Shown: positions 40,830 through 51,382, counted from the stretch's first letter. The stretch is DNA of 64,000 nucleotides from Pseudomonas sp. AKS31 (GCF_023634765.1 NZ_JAMLFX010000002.1:1070384-1134383); one strand, 5' to 3'. Numbers and translations: made by a program. Notes: generated from the letters alone by a model not told the origin.

Positions 40830-41765
40830 ATGAAAGACGACGCCTCGCTGTTTGCCGCCATCGACCTGGGTTCGAATGCCTTTCGCCTGATGATCGGCCA
40901 GTCAGTGCGCAGCCGAAAAGGCTTCATGATTCAGGAAGTGAAAACATTGCGTGAACCAGTGCGCCTTGCCGAAGGCTTTGACGGCGGCGCACTGGATGCG
41001 TTGGCCCTCGATCGCGGCTGGCAGGCGTTGGCGCGGTTCGGCAAGAAGCTGCGCGGTTTCGAGGCTGGCCGAGTGCGTGCGGTGGCGACCAGTGCAGTGC
41101 GCGAGGCTGACAACGCGCAACTGTTTCTCGCCAGTGCCGAGCGGCATCTGGGGTTTCCCATTGATGTCATTTGCGGCCATGAAGAGGCGCGACTGGTCTA
41201 CGCCGGTGTGACCCATGCCTTGCCGAGCGCTGCTGACATGCGCCTGGTAGTCGACATCGGCGGCGGTTCGACCGAGCTGATCCTCGGCCAAGGCTCACAG
41301 CCGTTGCTGACGGAGAGCATCGCCATCGGCAGCGGCACCCTGAGCACGCGGTTCTTTCGCGGCGGCGATGTGTCTGCCGGCGCGCTACAGGCGGCCGAAC
41401 GCTTCGCCATCCTGCAGTTTGAAAAAGTTGCCCGACGCTACCGTGCGCAAGGCTGGCAGCAGACCATTGGCTCTTCCGGCACCGCGCGCATGCTTGCCAA
41501 AGTGCTCAAAGCCAATTGCCTAAACGACTTCGGTCAGGACGGCATCACCTACGGCGGACTGCTGCGCCTGTCGCTGCTGCTGTTGAAGGTGAACAACGTA
41601 CAACAGCTCAAGCTCGCCGGCCTGCAACCGCACCGCCAGAGCATTTTGCCCGGCGGTCTGGTGTTGATGCTGGCGGCGTTCAAAGTGTTCGGCATCGCGC
41701 AAATGCTGCCGTCGGAACCGGGCCTGCGTCTGGGCGTGTTGCACGGTTTGATGAGCCAGCACTGA
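40830..41765 (+). CDS. Short Ppx/GppA family phosphatase (exopolyphosphatase-like)
   Basis: 311 residues, the two actin-like domains of the Ppx/GppA family only; classic Ppx and GppA are about 500 because they add a C-terminal HD-like domain. Phosphate loops AAIDLGSNAFRLMIG (about 9-23) and VVDIGGGSTELILG (about 140-153) are intact. Start at 40830 follows AAGGATT. Likely degrades polyphosphate or pppGpp; the Pho box before it favours polyphosphate. Confidence 0.9.
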   Translation: MKDDASLFAAIDLGSNAFRLMIGQSVRSRKGFMIQEVKTLREPVRLAEGFDGGALDALALDRGWQALARFGKKLRGFEAGRVRAVATSAVREADNAQLFLASAERHLGFPIDVICGHEEARLVYAGVTHALPSAADMRLVVDIGGGSTELILGQGSQPLLTESIAIGSGTLSTRFFRGGDVSAGALQAAERFAILQFEKVARRYRAQGWQQTIGSSGTARMLAKVLKANCLNDFGQDGITYGGLLRLSLLLLKVNNVQQLKLAGLQPHRQSILPGGLVLMLAAFKVFGIAQMLPSEPGLRLGVLHGLMSQH

Positions 41766-41814
41766 TCCTCGCCGCGACAGATTCGTCTCCCCTTCAGCGG
41801 CTTGATCGACTACC

Positions 41815-41995
41815 ATGCCGCCGCTGGTTCCCGAACGGGACTAATAGGGAATCCGAGATGCTTGCACAGCATTGATCGGAACTGCCCCCGCAACTGTAGG
41901 TGCCGAGCCTGCTCCACGACTGCCACTGGGTGAACCCGGGAAGGCCGGAGCCAGGTGATGACGCATCAGTCAGGAGACCTGCCGGCACAGTGACT
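41815..41995 (+). promoter_or_regulatory. Cobalamin riboswitch
   Basis: Contains the conserved cobalamin-riboswitch segments in order: GGGAATCCGAGATGC, GAACTGCCCCCGCAACTGTA, GCCACTGGGTGAACCCGGGAA, GCCAGGTGATGACGC and the B12 box CAGTCAGGAGACCTGCC. It lies in the 380-base leader before the btuF-like gene, 150 bases from its start. Cobalamin binding would be expected to reduce expression of the importer. Confidence 0.93.
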
Positions 41996-42144
41996 ACTAA
42001 CCGGCGGGGTGTCCGGGAAGGACATCGTGCCGTGCGCGTCTTCGATTGCTGCCCGGCCTTGCGCGGTTGCCCTGACCGCGTTCGATGGTGTGTTTCCAGA
42101 CCGTACTCTCCCGCTCCCCGTACGGTTCCCTCGGAGACTGCCCC

Positions 42145-43158
42145 ATGCTGCTGCCCCGCATTGCCACCCTCATCACCGGCCTGAGCCTTTGCGCCCTGGC
42201 GCAGGCGGCACCGACTGTCTATCCGCTGACGATCGAGAACTGCGGCAGCACCCTGACCTTCCCGCAGGCCCCGACCCGCACCGTGACCATCGGCCAGGCC
42301 GGCACGGAAATGCTCTACGCCATGGGTCTGGGCGACAAAGTCGTCGGCACTTCGCTGTGGTTCAACAACGTGCTGGACAAGTACAAGGCGCAGAACGACC
42401 GGATCGAGCGCCTGGCCGACAACGAGCCGAGTTTCGAATCGGTGATCGGCAAGCGCCCGCAACTGGTCGCCGTGGAGCTGGAATGGATGGTCGGCCCGCA
42501 AGGTGCGGTGGGCACTCGCGAGCAGTTTCATGAGCTGAAGATTCCGACCTATCTGCTGCCTTCCGATTGCGAAGCCAAGGACAACCTCGTCGGCGCCGAT
42601 GGCACGCGGCTCGCACCGTTTCGCATCGACTCGATTTACAAGAGCGTGAGCCAACTGGCGCAAATCTTCGATGTGCAGGATCGTGGTCAGCAGCTCAACG
42701 ACGAACTCAAGGCCAGCCTCGCCAAGTCGATTGCCACCGCCCAAGGCAAACAACTGAAGGACGCCAGCGCCCTGGTATGGTTCTCCAGCGCACAAATGGA
42801 CATCGAACCGTTCGTGGCCGGGCACAAAGGCGCTCCCGACTTCATGCTCAGCACGCTCGGCGTGCGCAATGTGGTGGCGTCCGATGAAGAGTGGCCAACG
42901 GTCGGTTGGGAAACCATCGCCAAGGCCAATCCGACCTTCCTGGTCATCGCGCGCATGGATCGTCGACGCTTCCCCGCCGACGACTATGAAAAGAAACTCG
43001 CCTTCCTGCGCAGCGACCCTGTCACGCGCAACATGGACGCGGTGAAACACAACCGCATCATCATCCTCGACGCCATGGCCCTGCAGGCGAGCCTGCGCAT
43101 GTTCGAGGGCATCGAACAATTGGCCAAGGCCATCAACGGCTATGACCTGCCGCGATGA
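42145..43158 (+). CDS. Corrinoid ABC transporter substrate-binding protein (BtuF-like)
   Basis: 337 residues with a signal peptide (about 1-22) and the periplasmic binding fold of helical-backbone metal or corrinoid receptors (RTVTIGQAGTEMLYAMGLGDKVVGTS). The cobalamin riboswitch upstream makes B12 or a precursor the likely ligand; a cobalt chelate is an alternative. Start at 42145 after CTCGGAGA. Overlaps the permease gene by ATGA. Confidence 0.9.
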   Translation: MLLPRIATLITGLSLCALAQAAPTVYPLTIENCGSTLTFPQAPTRTVTIGQAGTEMLYAMGLGDKVVGTSLWFNNVLDKYKAQNDRIERLADNEPSFESVIGKRPQLVAVELEWMVGPQGAVGTREQFHELKIPTYLLPSDCEAKDNLVGADGTRLAPFRIDSIYKSVSQLAQIFDVQDRGQQLNDELKASLAKSIATAQGKQLKDASALVWFSSAQMDIEPFVAGHKGAPDFMLSTLGVRNVVASDEEWPTVGWETIAKANPTFLVIARMDRRRFPADDYEKKLAFLRSDPVTRNMDAVKHNRIIILDAMALQASLRMFEGIEQLAKAINGYDLPR

Positions 43159-44171
43159 GTGCCAGCCTGATCCGCACGCTCGTGGCCCTGGCGACCCTGT
43201 TGATTGCAGTGATCGCCGGCGTGGCCATTGGTGAAACCTCGATTGAACCCGGCGTGGTGTGCCAAGTACTGGCCAACAAATTATGGGGCGCCGGGCACGT
43301 GCTCGACCCCATCGATGAAGGCATCGTCTGGAACTACCGCCTGACCCGCGCATTGGTCGCGGCGGCATGCGGTGCCGGGTTAGCCACCTGCGGGGTGATT
43401 TTGCAGTCGCTGCTGCGCAACCCGTTGGCCGATCCGTATCTGCTGGGCATTTCTGCCGGCGCCTCGACCGGGGCGGTGTTGGTCGCGCTGCTTGGCGTCG
43501 GTGCCGGGTTGATCTCGCTGTCGGTCGGTGCCTTTGCCGGCGCCGTAACGGCGTTCGTGCTGGTGATTGTGCTGGCGCGGGTCAGCGGCTCGGCCAGCGG
43601 CACCGGGCAGATCATTCTTGCGGGGATCGCCGGCTCGCAGCTGTTCAACGCGCTAACGGCGTTTCTGATCACTCGCTCGGCCAGCTCCGAACAGGCCCGC
43701 GGGATCATGTTCTGGCTGCTGGGCAATCTTGGTGGGGTGCGCTGGCCGTCGGTGTGGCTGGCGGTGCCGGTGGCCGTGTTGGGGTTGGTTGTGTGCCTGT
43801 GGCATCGGCGGGCGCTGGATGCGTTTACCTTTGGCGCGGATTCGGCGGCATCGCTCGGCATTCCGGTGCGGCGTGTGCAGATTCTGTTGATTGGCTGCGC
43901 AGCGCTGGTGACGGCGGTGATGGTGTCGATTGTCGGTTCGATCGGTTTTGTCGGTCTGGTGATTCCCCACGCCGCGCGCCTGTTGCTCGGTACGGGTCAT
44001 GCGCGGTTGCTGCCGGCCAGTGCGTTGGGCGGCGCGGTGTTTCTGATTGCCGCCGACGTGCTGTCGCGCACGCTGATCAAGGGCCAGGTGATTCCGGTCG
44101 GAGTGATTACCGCACTGGTCGGCGCGCCGGTGTTTGCCTTGATTCTGATTGGCCGCAGGTCCGCACGATGA
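43155..44171 (+). CDS. FecCD-type ABC permease (BtuC-like)
   Basis: 338 residues, about ten membrane helices of the FecCD family; YRLTRALVAAACGAGLATCGVILQSLLRNPLADP and IGFVGLVIPHAARLLLG are family blocks. Forms the channel of the corrinoid importer with the ATPase whose start overlaps its stop (ATGA at 44168). Confidence 0.94.
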   Translation: MSASLIRTLVALATLLIAVIAGVAIGETSIEPGVVCQVLANKLWGAGHVLDPIDEGIVWNYRLTRALVAAACGAGLATCGVILQSLLRNPLADPYLLGISAGASTGAVLVALLGVGAGLISLSVGAFAGAVTAFVLVIVLARVSGSASGTGQIILAGIAGSQLFNALTAFLITRSASSEQARGIMFWLLGNLGGVRWPSVWLAVPVAVLGLVVCLWHRRALDAFTFGADSAASLGIPVRRVQILLIGCAALVTAVMVSIVGSIGFVGLVIPHAARLLLGTGHARLLPASALGGAVFLIAADVLSRTLIKGQVIPVGVITALVGAPVFALILIGRRSAR

Positions 44172-44932
44172 GCGGTGTTTTGAGTTGTTCCGGCCTGAGC
44201 TTCCGCGTACGCGGCGCCGAGTTGCTCAACGGTGTCAGCCTCGACGTCCGGCGCGGAGAAACCCTGGGTATTGTCGGGCCGAATGGCTCGGGCAAATCCA
44301 CTCTGCTCAAACTTCTGGCCGGCCTGCGCGAACCGAGTGCCGGCGAGGTGCTGCTCGACGGTCAACGCCTGGGCAAAATGGCCCGGCGCAGCATTGCGCA
44401 AAAACTCGCGGTGGTTGAACAGCAGGCTGACACCGACGACGGCATTCGCGTGTTCGATGCGGTGGCGCTGGGGCGCACGCCCTGGCTGTCGGCGCTGCAA
44501 CCGTGGTCGAACGCAGACGACGCCATCGTCCAGCAGGCACTCATCGACGTTGACGCGATGCACTTGCGCACGCGTCTGTGGCGCAGCTTGTCCGGCGGTG
44601 AACGGCAGCGCGTACACATCGCCCGGGCATTGGCGCAGCGGCCGCAGATTCTGTTGCTCGACGAACCGGCCAATCACCTCGACATTCAGCATCAACTGAC
44701 CATTCTCAACGTGGTGCAGGCGTTGCCGGTGACCACGCTGATCGCACTGCATGATCTTAATCAGGCATTGAAATGTGATCGTCTGGCGGTGCTGGAGCGC
44801 GGGCGGCTGGTGGCGCTGGGCGCGCCGCTGGAGGTGCTGACACCGCAGCGTTTACAAGAGACATTCGGGGTCAGGGCGCATTACCTGACGGACCCGTTTG
44901 ATGGGGCGCAGATTCTTCGATTCCATTCATGA
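44168..44932 (+). CDS. ABC ATPase of corrinoid importer (BtuD-like)
   Basis: 254 residues: Walker A GPNGSGKS at 37-44, signature LSGGE, Walker B LLLDEPANHLD and H-loop IALHDLNQ. The longer frame upstream is a shadow of the permease gene. The last 62 bases overlap the 3' end of the convergent GNAT gene. Confidence 0.94.
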   Translation: MSGVLSCSGLSFRVRGAELLNGVSLDVRRGETLGIVGPNGSGKSTLLKLLAGLREPSAGEVLLDGQRLGKMARRSIAQKLAVVEQQADTDDGIRVFDAVALGRTPWLSALQPWSNADDAIVQQALIDVDAMHLRTRLWRSLSGGERQRVHIARALAQRPQILLLDEPANHLDIQHQLTILNVVQALPVTTLIALHDLNQALKCDRLAVLERGRLVALGAPLEVLTPQRLQETFGVRAHYLTDPFDGAQILRFHS

Positions 44933-45422
44933 CGCTGTGCATGTGCGTGGTCTGCCAGACCGGGTCAGCGTCGACATCGATAATGTCGAAACCTTGTCGC
45001 TGCCAGAACTCGATGGCGCCCGGCAGAAATGGATGGGTGTGCAGGTAGATCACCTCGACTGCGTCGGCGAGCGCCAGATCCTTGAGTGATCGATACAGTG
45101 CACCGGCCAACCCTGAACGTCGCTGCGATGGCAGGACGAACAGGCGGACGATTTCCACCACTTTAAGGTACGGATAAGGCAAGTGCGGGAAGCGTCGGTC
45201 GTAAGGAAGATAGCCGATCGAGGCCACGATCTGCCCTTCATGGCGAGCGATCAGAAAGCGCCCTGCCCCACGCAGATAAACCTCGGCAAAACGCGCCAGA
45301 TCGTCGGGCATGCCCGTCGCGCTGAGCTTGGGGAAAAGCTCGGCACGGGCGCTTAGAACAAAATCCAGCACCTCGGGAATGTCTGCGTCGGACACGGCCT
45401 GGATAACGGGTTGATCACTCAT
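44871..45422 (-). CDS. GNAT-family N-acetyltransferase
   Basis: 183 residues with the GNAT core: LKVVEIVRLFVLPSQRRSGLAGALYRSL carries the acetyl-CoA loop (QRRSGLAG). Start at 45422 chosen for MSDQPVIQAVSDADIPEVL, a typical N-terminus; the frame continues upstream. Substrate unknown. Converges on and overlaps the corrinoid ATPase gene. Confidence 0.88.
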   Translation of the reverse strand: MSDQPVIQAVSDADIPEVLDFVLSARAELFPKLSATGMPDDLARFAEVYLRGAGRFLIARHEGQIVASIGYLPYDRRFPHLPYPYLKVVEIVRLFVLPSQRRSGLAGALYRSLKDLALADAVEVIYLHTHPFLPGAIEFWQRQGFDIIDVDADPVWQTTHMHSVMNGIEESAPHQTGPSGNAP

Positions 45423-45511
45423 GTAACGGCAAACACCTGGGATGCGGCTGGGCACAGTAGCAACTGCGGGCCCCGTGAGGCCATCCAAAATCGCCTGACT
45501 TACACAAAACC

Positions 45512-45603
45512 CTGTGGGAGCGAGCCTGCTCGCGAAGGCGGCAGATCATTCAACAATGATGTTGACTGACAGGACGCTTTCGCGAGCAGGCTCGCCCCCA
45601 CAG
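45512..45603. repeat. REP inverted pair, GTGGGAGCGAGCCTGCTCGCGAA family
   Basis: Facing copies between the GNAT gene and the metE terminator. Confidence 0.87.
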
Positions 45604-45621
45604 GTGTTGTCGTTGGAGTGA

Positions 45622-45648
45622 GAAAACCGGAGCAATGCTCCGGTTTGT
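45622..45648 (-). terminator. Terminator after metE
   Basis: Stem AAACCGGAGC/GCTCCGGTTT, a few bases past the metE stop on the minus strand, ending in TTTTC. Confidence 0.8.
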
Positions 45649-45650
45649 TG

Positions 45651-47939
45651 TCAGGCCAGCTCTTTGCGCAGTTGCCGGGCAGCGGTGACCATGTGCACCA
45701 GCGCCGCTTCGGTCTCCGGCCAACCCCGGGTTTTCAAACCGCAATCCGGGTTGACCCACAGCCGCTCGGCGGGAATCCGTTTGGCAGCCTTGCGCAGCAG
45801 ATTGACCATTTCCGAAGCATCCGGGATGCGTGGTGAGTGAATGTCGTAAACGCCCGGGCCGATTTCGTTCGGGTAAGCGAAGGCTTCGAAGGCGTCCAGC
45901 AATTCCATGTCCGAGCGCGAGGTTTCGATGGTGATCACATCGGCGTCCATGGCGGCGATGGACTCGATCACATCGTTGAACTCGCTGTAGCACATGTGCG
46001 TGTGGATCTGCGTTTCGTCGCGTACACCCGAGGCGCACAGGCGGAACACCTCGGTCGCCCAGTCCAGATAAGGCTGCCACTGCGCCTGACGCAACGGCAG
46101 ACCTTCACGGAACGCAGCTTCGTCGATCTGCACGATCTTGATGCCGGCGGCTTCCAGATCGACCACTTCATCGCGGATCGCCAGCGCCAGTTGCCGGGCC
46201 TGCACTTCACGGCTGACATCTTCACGGGGGAACGACCACATCAGCATGGTCACCGGCCCGGTCAGCATGCCTTTCATGACCTTGTCGGTGAGGCCTTGGG
46301 CGTAGCGGATCCACTCGACCGTCATGGCTTTCGGGCGACTGAGGTCGCCGAAGATCACCGCCGGTTTCACACAACGTGAACCGTAACTCTGCACCCAGCC
46401 AAACCGGGTGAATACGTAGCCGTCCAGTTGTTCGGCGAAATACTCGACCATGTCGTTGCGCTCGGCTTCACCGTGCACCAGCACATCGAGGCCCAGACGC
46501 TCCTGAATTTCCACCGCGTGGCGGATTTCGCTGTGCATCGCTTCGGTGTATTCAGCTTCGGTCAACTTGCCTTGTTTGAATGACTGGCGAGCGAGGCGGA
46601 TCGATGCAGTTTGCGGGAACGAACCGATGGTCGTGGTCGGGAACAGCGGCAGATCCAGGCCAGCGCGTTGCTTGGCGATACGCTGAGCAAACAGCGATTG
46701 ACGCTGACTGTCCTTGGCCGTGATAGCGGCAACCCGGGCTTGCACCGCAGGTTTGTGAATGCGCGGCGAAGCAGCACGAGCGGCCTGCACCGAACGACTT
46801 TCGGTCAGTGCTCGCAGCACTTTCGGCGCTTCCGGCTCATTGACGGCCTGCGCCAAAATTGTCACTTCTTCGCACTTCTGGACGGCAAAAGCCAGCCAGC
46901 TTTTCAGTTCGGCATCGAGTTTGTCTTCACGGCCCAGATCCACCGGGCTGTGCAGCAGCGAGCAGGACGGCGCGACCCACAGACGCTCACCCAGACGTTC
47001 ATGGGCATGGCGCAACGTCGCCAAGGCGTTTTCCAGATCGCAACGCCAGACGTTACGCCCGTTGACCACGCCCAGCGACAACACTTTGTAGGCCGGCAGG
47101 CGATCAAGAATGGTCGGGTACTGTTCCGGCGCGCGGACCAGATCAATGTGCAGACCATCAACCGGCAGGTTGGCAGCCAGGCCGAGGTTTTCTTCCAGAC
47201 CACCGAAGTAAGTCGTGAGGAGTTTTTTCAGCGGATCACGCTGAATCTGGTTGTAGGCACGCTCGAAAGCGTTCTTCCATTCCTGCGGCAGGTCGAGCAC
47301 CAGGATCGGCTCGTCGATCTGCACCCATTCCACGCCTTGGGCGGCGAGACGCGCGAAGATCTGGCCGTACAGCGGCAGCAAACGATCGAGCAAGTCCAGC
47401 TTGTCGAATTCCGCGCCCTTGGCCTTGCCCAGCCACAGGTACGTCAGCGGGCCGATGATCACTGGTTTGACGTTGTGGCCCAACGCACGGGCTTCTTCGA
47501 CCTCTTCGAATAACTGCTCCCAACCCAGTTGGAACTGTTGATCCGCGCTGAATTCCGGGACGAGATAGTGGTAGTTGGTGTCGAACCACTTGGTCATTTC
47601 CTGAGCGTGCGCACCGCCGCAGCAACTGTCGCTGACGCCACGGGCCATGGCGAACAAGGTTTGCAGACTGGCCTTGCCGTCGTGCGGACGAAAGCGCTCC
47701 GGGATCACGCCGAACATCAGCGAGTGGGTCAGGACCTGGTCGTACCAGGCGAAATCGCCGACCGGCAGCAGCTCGATACCGGCGTTTTTCTGCAAGTCCC
47801 AATGAGCTTTGCGCAGCTCGCGACCGACGTCACGCAGGCCAGCCTCGTTCAGTTCTCCTTTCCAGAACGCCTCTTGCGCTTTCTTCAGTTCGCGGTCGCG
47901 ACCGATGCGCGGAAATCCAAGGGAATGGGCCAGTGCCAT
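45651..47939 (-). CDS. metE: Cobalamin-independent methionine synthase
   Basis: 762 residues. Transfers the methyl group of 5-methyltetrahydropteroyl-triglutamate to homocysteine. The zinc site can be seen as HTHMCYSEF (His, Cys) and [12 protein letters not shown] (Cys) in the C-terminal domain; the N-terminal half is the duplicated barrel. Start at 47939 ([13 protein letters not shown]) has GGAG nine bases upstream. The corrinoid importer and a transsulfuration pair lie on either side, so methionine metabolism and B12 use are grouped here. Confidence 0.97.
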   Translation of the reverse strand: MALAHSLGFPRIGRDRELKKAQEAFWKGELNEAGLRDVGRELRKAHWDLQKNAGIELLPVGDFAWYDQVLTHSLMFGVIPERFRPHDGKASLQTLFAMARGVSDSCCGGAHAQEMTKWFDTNYHYLVPEFSADQQFQLGWEQLFEEVEEARALGHNVKPVIIGPLTYLWLGKAKGAEFDKLDLLDRLLPLYGQIFARLAAQGVEWVQIDEPILVLDLPQEWKNAFERAYNQIQRDPLKKLLTTYFGGLEENLGLAANLPVDGLHIDLVRAPEQYPTILDRLPAYKVLSLGVVNGRNVWRCDLENALATLRHAHERLGERLWVAPSCSLLHSPVDLGREDKLDAELKSWLAFAVQKCEEVTILAQAVNEPEAPKVLRALTESRSVQAARAASPRIHKPAVQARVAAITAKDSQRQSLFAQRIAKQRAGLDLPLFPTTTIGSFPQTASIRLARQSFKQGKLTEAEYTEAMHSEIRHAVEIQERLGLDVLVHGEAERNDMVEYFAEQLDGYVFTRFGWVQSYGSRCVKPAVIFGDLSRPKAMTVEWIRYAQGLTDKVMKGMLTGPVTMLMWSFPREDVSREVQARQLALAIRDEVVDLEAAGIKIVQIDEAAFREGLPLRQAQWQPYLDWATEVFRLCASGVRDETQIHTHMCYSEFNDVIESIAAMDADVITIETSRSDMELLDAFEAFAYPNEIGPGVYDIHSPRIPDASEMVNLLRKAAKRIPAERLWVNPDCGLKTRGWPETEAALVHMVTAARQLRKELA

Positions 47940-48328
47940 AACAAACAACTCCAATGTCCTGTTGATGGCGGCCATTGTCGGCATCGGTCACTGGTGAGAC
48001 AAACTCATTTTAATCTTGTTGAACACGAGATCTCCTCATGATCAGTTAGTTGCTGTCGGCTGCAGAAAATGCCTTCGCGAGTGCAGGATATTCATTTGCA
48101 GATCAAGCTTTTCATCACGCAAAGACGCCCTTTGGAAACTCAATGGCGCCTCTGTGTAAACGCACTCGATTCATTCCTTCAAGGTCGCTGATTTGGTTCT
48201 ATCGTTAGATCGAAATGGCTGTATTTGCGGCTGACTAAAGGTTGCGACAGCTGATGTCTGCGCCTATGTTGCACGCGAGTCTTTTCCCCGCGATTGGAAC
48301 GCGATCAACACCATTAAGAGGTGAAGAA
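47940..48328. other. Divergent intergenic region metE / cystathionine beta-synthase
   Basis: About 390 bases without an ORF or REP. No cobalamin riboswitch or clear MetR palindrome was seen. AAGAGGTGAAGAA before 48329 is the ribosome binding site of the cystathionine beta-synthase gene. Confidence 0.5.
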
Positions 48329-49705
48329 ATGTCAAAGGAATCACGCCCTGCCGTACTTGGGCTGATAGGCAACACTCCGCTGGTTCAAGTCACTCGTTTC
48401 GATACTGGCCCGTGCACACTGTTTCTCAAACTTGAATCGCAGAACCCCGGCGGTTCCATCAAGGACCGCATCGGTCTGGCCATGATCGACGCCGCCGAAC
48501 GTGATGGTCGTCTGCAACCCGGTGGCACCATCGTCGAAGCCACCGCCGGCAATACCGGCCTGGGTCTGGCACTGGTTGGCCGCGCCAAAGGTTATCGCGT
48601 GGTGCTGGTGGTGCCGGACAAAATGTCCACCGAGAAAGTCCTGCACTTGAAGGCCATGGGTGCCGAAGTGCACATCACCCGCTCCGACGTCGGCAAGGGC
48701 CATCCCGAGTATTACCAGGACGTCGCCGCACGTTTGGCAAAAGACATTCCCGGCGCTTTTTTCGCCGATCAGTTCAACAACCCGGCCAACCCGCTGGCCC
48801 ACGAATGCAGCACGGCGCCGGAGATCTGGGCGCAGACCGAGCATGATCTGGATGCCATCGTCGTCGGCGTCGGTTCGGCCGGCACGCTGACGGGCCTGAG
48901 CCGCTTCTTCAAACGCGTGCAGCCGGACCTGGAAATGGTCTTGGCCGATCCGGTCGGTTCGGTGATGGCGCAATACAGCCGCGACGGCTCTCTGCCCAAG
49001 CCCGGTTCATGGGCCGTGGAAGGCATTGGCGAGGACTTTATTCCGTCGATCACCGACCTCTCCAGCGTGCGCCACGCCTACTCGATCAGCGATGAAGAAA
49101 GCTTCGCTCACGCCCGTCAGTTGCTCAAGGCCGAAGGCATTCTCGGCGGCTCGTCGACCGGCACCCTGCTCGCTGCGGCGCTGCGTTATTGCCGCGAACA
49201 GACCGAGCCGAAACGTGTGGTCAGCTTCGTTTGTGACACCGGTACACGCTACTTGTCGAAGGTCTACAACGACCAGTGGATGACCGATCAAGGCCTGTTG
49301 CAGCGCAAGGGTTACGGTGATCTGCGTGACCTCATCGCTCGACGTTTCGAGGACGGCCGGGTGATCAGCGTCGGCCCTGACGACACCCTGCTCACCGCGT
49401 TCCAGCGCATGCGCCTGGCCGATGTCTCGCAATTGCCGGTGCTGGTGGACGGCAAACAACTGGTCGGGGTGATCGACGAATCCGACATCCTGCTGGCGGT
49501 GCACGAAGACGCCGCCCGCTTCAGCCAATCGGTGTCCAGCGTAATGACCGACAAGCTACAGACCCTCGCCCCTGGCGCCAGCCTCGCCGAACTGGAAGCG
49601 GTGCTCAGCCGTGGCCTTGTCGCGATCATCGCCGATGCATCGGGCTTCCATGGCCTGATCACCCGCACCGACATGCTCAACCAATTACGGAGATCCCTCG
49701 CATGA
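48329..49705 (+). CDS. cbs: Cystathionine beta-synthase
   Basis: 458 residues: PLP fold-type II domain (Lys45 in NPGGSIKDRIG, EATAGNTGLG, GVGSAGTLTG, GGSSTGTLL) and a C-terminal CBS-domain pair at about 330-455. Joins homocysteine and serine to cystathionine, the first step of reverse transsulfuration. Start at 48329 after a strong site. Overlaps the next gene by ATGA, which supplies the second step. Confidence 0.92.
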   Translation: MSKESRPAVLGLIGNTPLVQVTRFDTGPCTLFLKLESQNPGGSIKDRIGLAMIDAAERDGRLQPGGTIVEATAGNTGLGLALVGRAKGYRVVLVVPDKMSTEKVLHLKAMGAEVHITRSDVGKGHPEYYQDVAARLAKDIPGAFFADQFNNPANPLAHECSTAPEIWAQTEHDLDAIVVGVGSAGTLTGLSRFFKRVQPDLEMVLADPVGSVMAQYSRDGSLPKPGSWAVEGIGEDFIPSITDLSSVRHAYSISDEESFAHARQLLKAEGILGGSSTGTLLAAALRYCREQTEPKRVVSFVCDTGTRYLSKVYNDQWMTDQGLLQRKGYGDLRDLIARRFEDGRVISVGPDDTLLTAFQRMRLADVSQLPVLVDGKQLVGVIDESDILLAVHEDAARFSQSVSSVMTDKLQTLAPGASLAELEAVLSRGLVAIIADASGFHGLITRTDMLNQLRRSLA

Positions 49706-50874
49706 GTCATCACGACGATAAATCCCAAGGCTTCGCGACCCGGGTGATCCACGCCGGGCAGGAGCCGGACCCGACCACCGGCGCGCTGATGCCGCCGATC
49801 TACGCCAACTCCACGTACCTGCAAGACAGCCCCGGCGTGCACAAGGGTTTCGATTACGGGCGCTCGCACAACCCGACGCGGTTTGCCCTGGAGCGTTGCG
49901 TGGCGGATCTTGAAGGCGGCACCCAGGCGTTTGCCTTTGCTTCCGGGCTGGCAACGATTTCCACGGTGCTCGAACTGATCGATGCCGGTTCGCACGTGAT
50001 CTCCGGCAATGACTTGTACGGCGGCACGTTCCGCCTGTTCGACAAGGTCCGTCAGCGCAGTGCCGGACACCGTTTCAGCTACGTCGATCTGACTGACCTG
50101 GCGGCGTTCGAAGCGGCGTTGCAGGACGACACACGACTGGTGATTGTCGAGTCACCGACCAACCCGCTGCTGAGCCTGTCGGACCTCGCCGCTATCGCCC
50201 GTATCTGCCGCGCTCGCGGGATCATCAGCGTGGCCGACAACACCTTTGCCAGCCCGTATATCCAGCGACCGCTGGAACTGGGTTTCGACATCGTGCTGCA
50301 CTCGACCACCAAGTACCTCAACGGTCACTCCGATGTGATTGGCGGCATCGCCGTGGTTGGGCAGAACGCTGAACTGGCGGAAAAACTGGGCTTCCTGCAG
50401 AACGCTGTGGGCGCGATCGCCGGGCCGTTCGACGCGTTTCTGACCCTGCGCGGGGTGAAAACCCTGGCACTGCGCATGGAGCGTCATTGCAGCAATGCGC
50501 TGAATCTGGCGCAGTGGCTGGAACAGCAGCCGCAGGTCAAACATGTCTACTACCCAGGACTGGCGTCGCATCCGCAGCATGAGTTGGCCAAGCGCCAGAT
50601 GCGCGGTTTCGGCGGGATGATTTCCGTCGACCTGAACAGTGATCTGGACGGTGCGCGGCGCTTCCTGGAGAACGTGAAGATCTTCGCCCTGGCGGAAAGT
50701 CTCGGTGGCGTGGAAAGCCTGATCGAGCATCCGGCGATCATGACCCATGCCACCATTCCGGCTGATACCCGGGCAAAACTGGGCATCGGCGATGGTCTGG
50801 TGCGTCTGTCGGTGGGCGTTGAAGACGTCGAAGACCTGCGCGCCGATCTGGCGCAGGCACTGCAATCGATCTGA
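49702..50874 (+). CDS. Cystathionine gamma-synthase/lyase family protein
   Basis: 390 residues, PLP-dependent Cys/Met metabolism family; internal aldimine Lys204 in [11 protein letters not shown]. Gamma-synthase and gamma-lyase cannot be separated reliably by eye; pairing with cystathionine beta-synthase in one operon favours lyase action, giving cysteine. The start overlaps the upstream stop (ATGA). Confidence 0.92.
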   Translation: MSHHDDKSQGFATRVIHAGQEPDPTTGALMPPIYANSTYLQDSPGVHKGFDYGRSHNPTRFALERCVADLEGGTQAFAFASGLATISTVLELIDAGSHVISGNDLYGGTFRLFDKVRQRSAGHRFSYVDLTDLAAFEAALQDDTRLVIVESPTNPLLSLSDLAAIARICRARGIISVADNTFASPYIQRPLELGFDIVLHSTTKYLNGHSDVIGGIAVVGQNAELAEKLGFLQNAVGAIAGPFDAFLTLRGVKTLALRMERHCSNALNLAQWLEQQPQVKHVYYPGLASHPQHELAKRQMRGFGGMISVDLNSDLDGARRFLENVKIFALAESLGGVESLIEHPAIMTHATIPADTRAKLGIGDGLVRLSVGVEDVEDLRADLAQALQSI

Positions 50875-50888
50875 CCTGGCAAGAACGA

Positions 50889-50914
50889 CAAAGCCCGCAC
50901 GAAGCGGGCTTTGG
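50889..50914 (+). terminator. Terminator of the transsulfuration operon
   Basis: Stem AAAGCCCGC/GCGGGCTTT with ACGAA loop, 15 bases after the stop. Confidence 0.85.
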
Positions 50915-51382
50915 TGTTCGAGCAGGCGGCCAGTGCTGGTCTCTGGCTTACAAGGTTTATCGGGCTTCCCACAGTACCGGGCCAAATTGAAAAGGTACGG
51001 CCTCGGCTGCTTCACACGGCATAAGGGCTGGATCTCAGCGCGGAGATCTTTCTAACCGTGTACCTTTCGGAGCGCGCCCCACGCCCCCTTGCTATCCGAT
51101 TGCGCATCAGTCTGCGTCTTCGCCTACACCTTTGAGCCTAGCAAAGGCTCGCCAGCGCGACTCAGTGTTTTTAGACTGATTCGAGCTTTGCCCGAGTCGG
51201 GCAGGAAGAGAAGCGCCTAACGCCCGTCGCTCCCCGCCGCACTAGCACATTTGTGCTAATCGACCGCCCTGCCAGGTGGCGTTATATTCCTCGGCACCCC
51301 TCGATGCTCCTCAACGTTGCCAGTTCGCAGCGTACGGGATCGTTGTGCCTGGAAATCAGAACAACACCAAGGAAGAAACACC
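50915..51382. other. Intergenic stretch without recognised gene
   Basis: About 470 bases. No convincing ORF. Short inverted segments (for example TGAGCCTAGCAAAGGCTCG near 51135 and AGCACATTTGTGCT near 51244) hint at structure, but I cannot assign an RNA family. The promoter of the lipoprotein gene at 51383 is presumably in the last 100 bases. Confidence 0.4.

Noticed and set aside
47940..48328. Cobalamin riboswitch or MetR site before metE
   Set aside because: No B12 box or conserved riboswitch segments, and no convincing TGAA...TTCA palindrome was found by eye.
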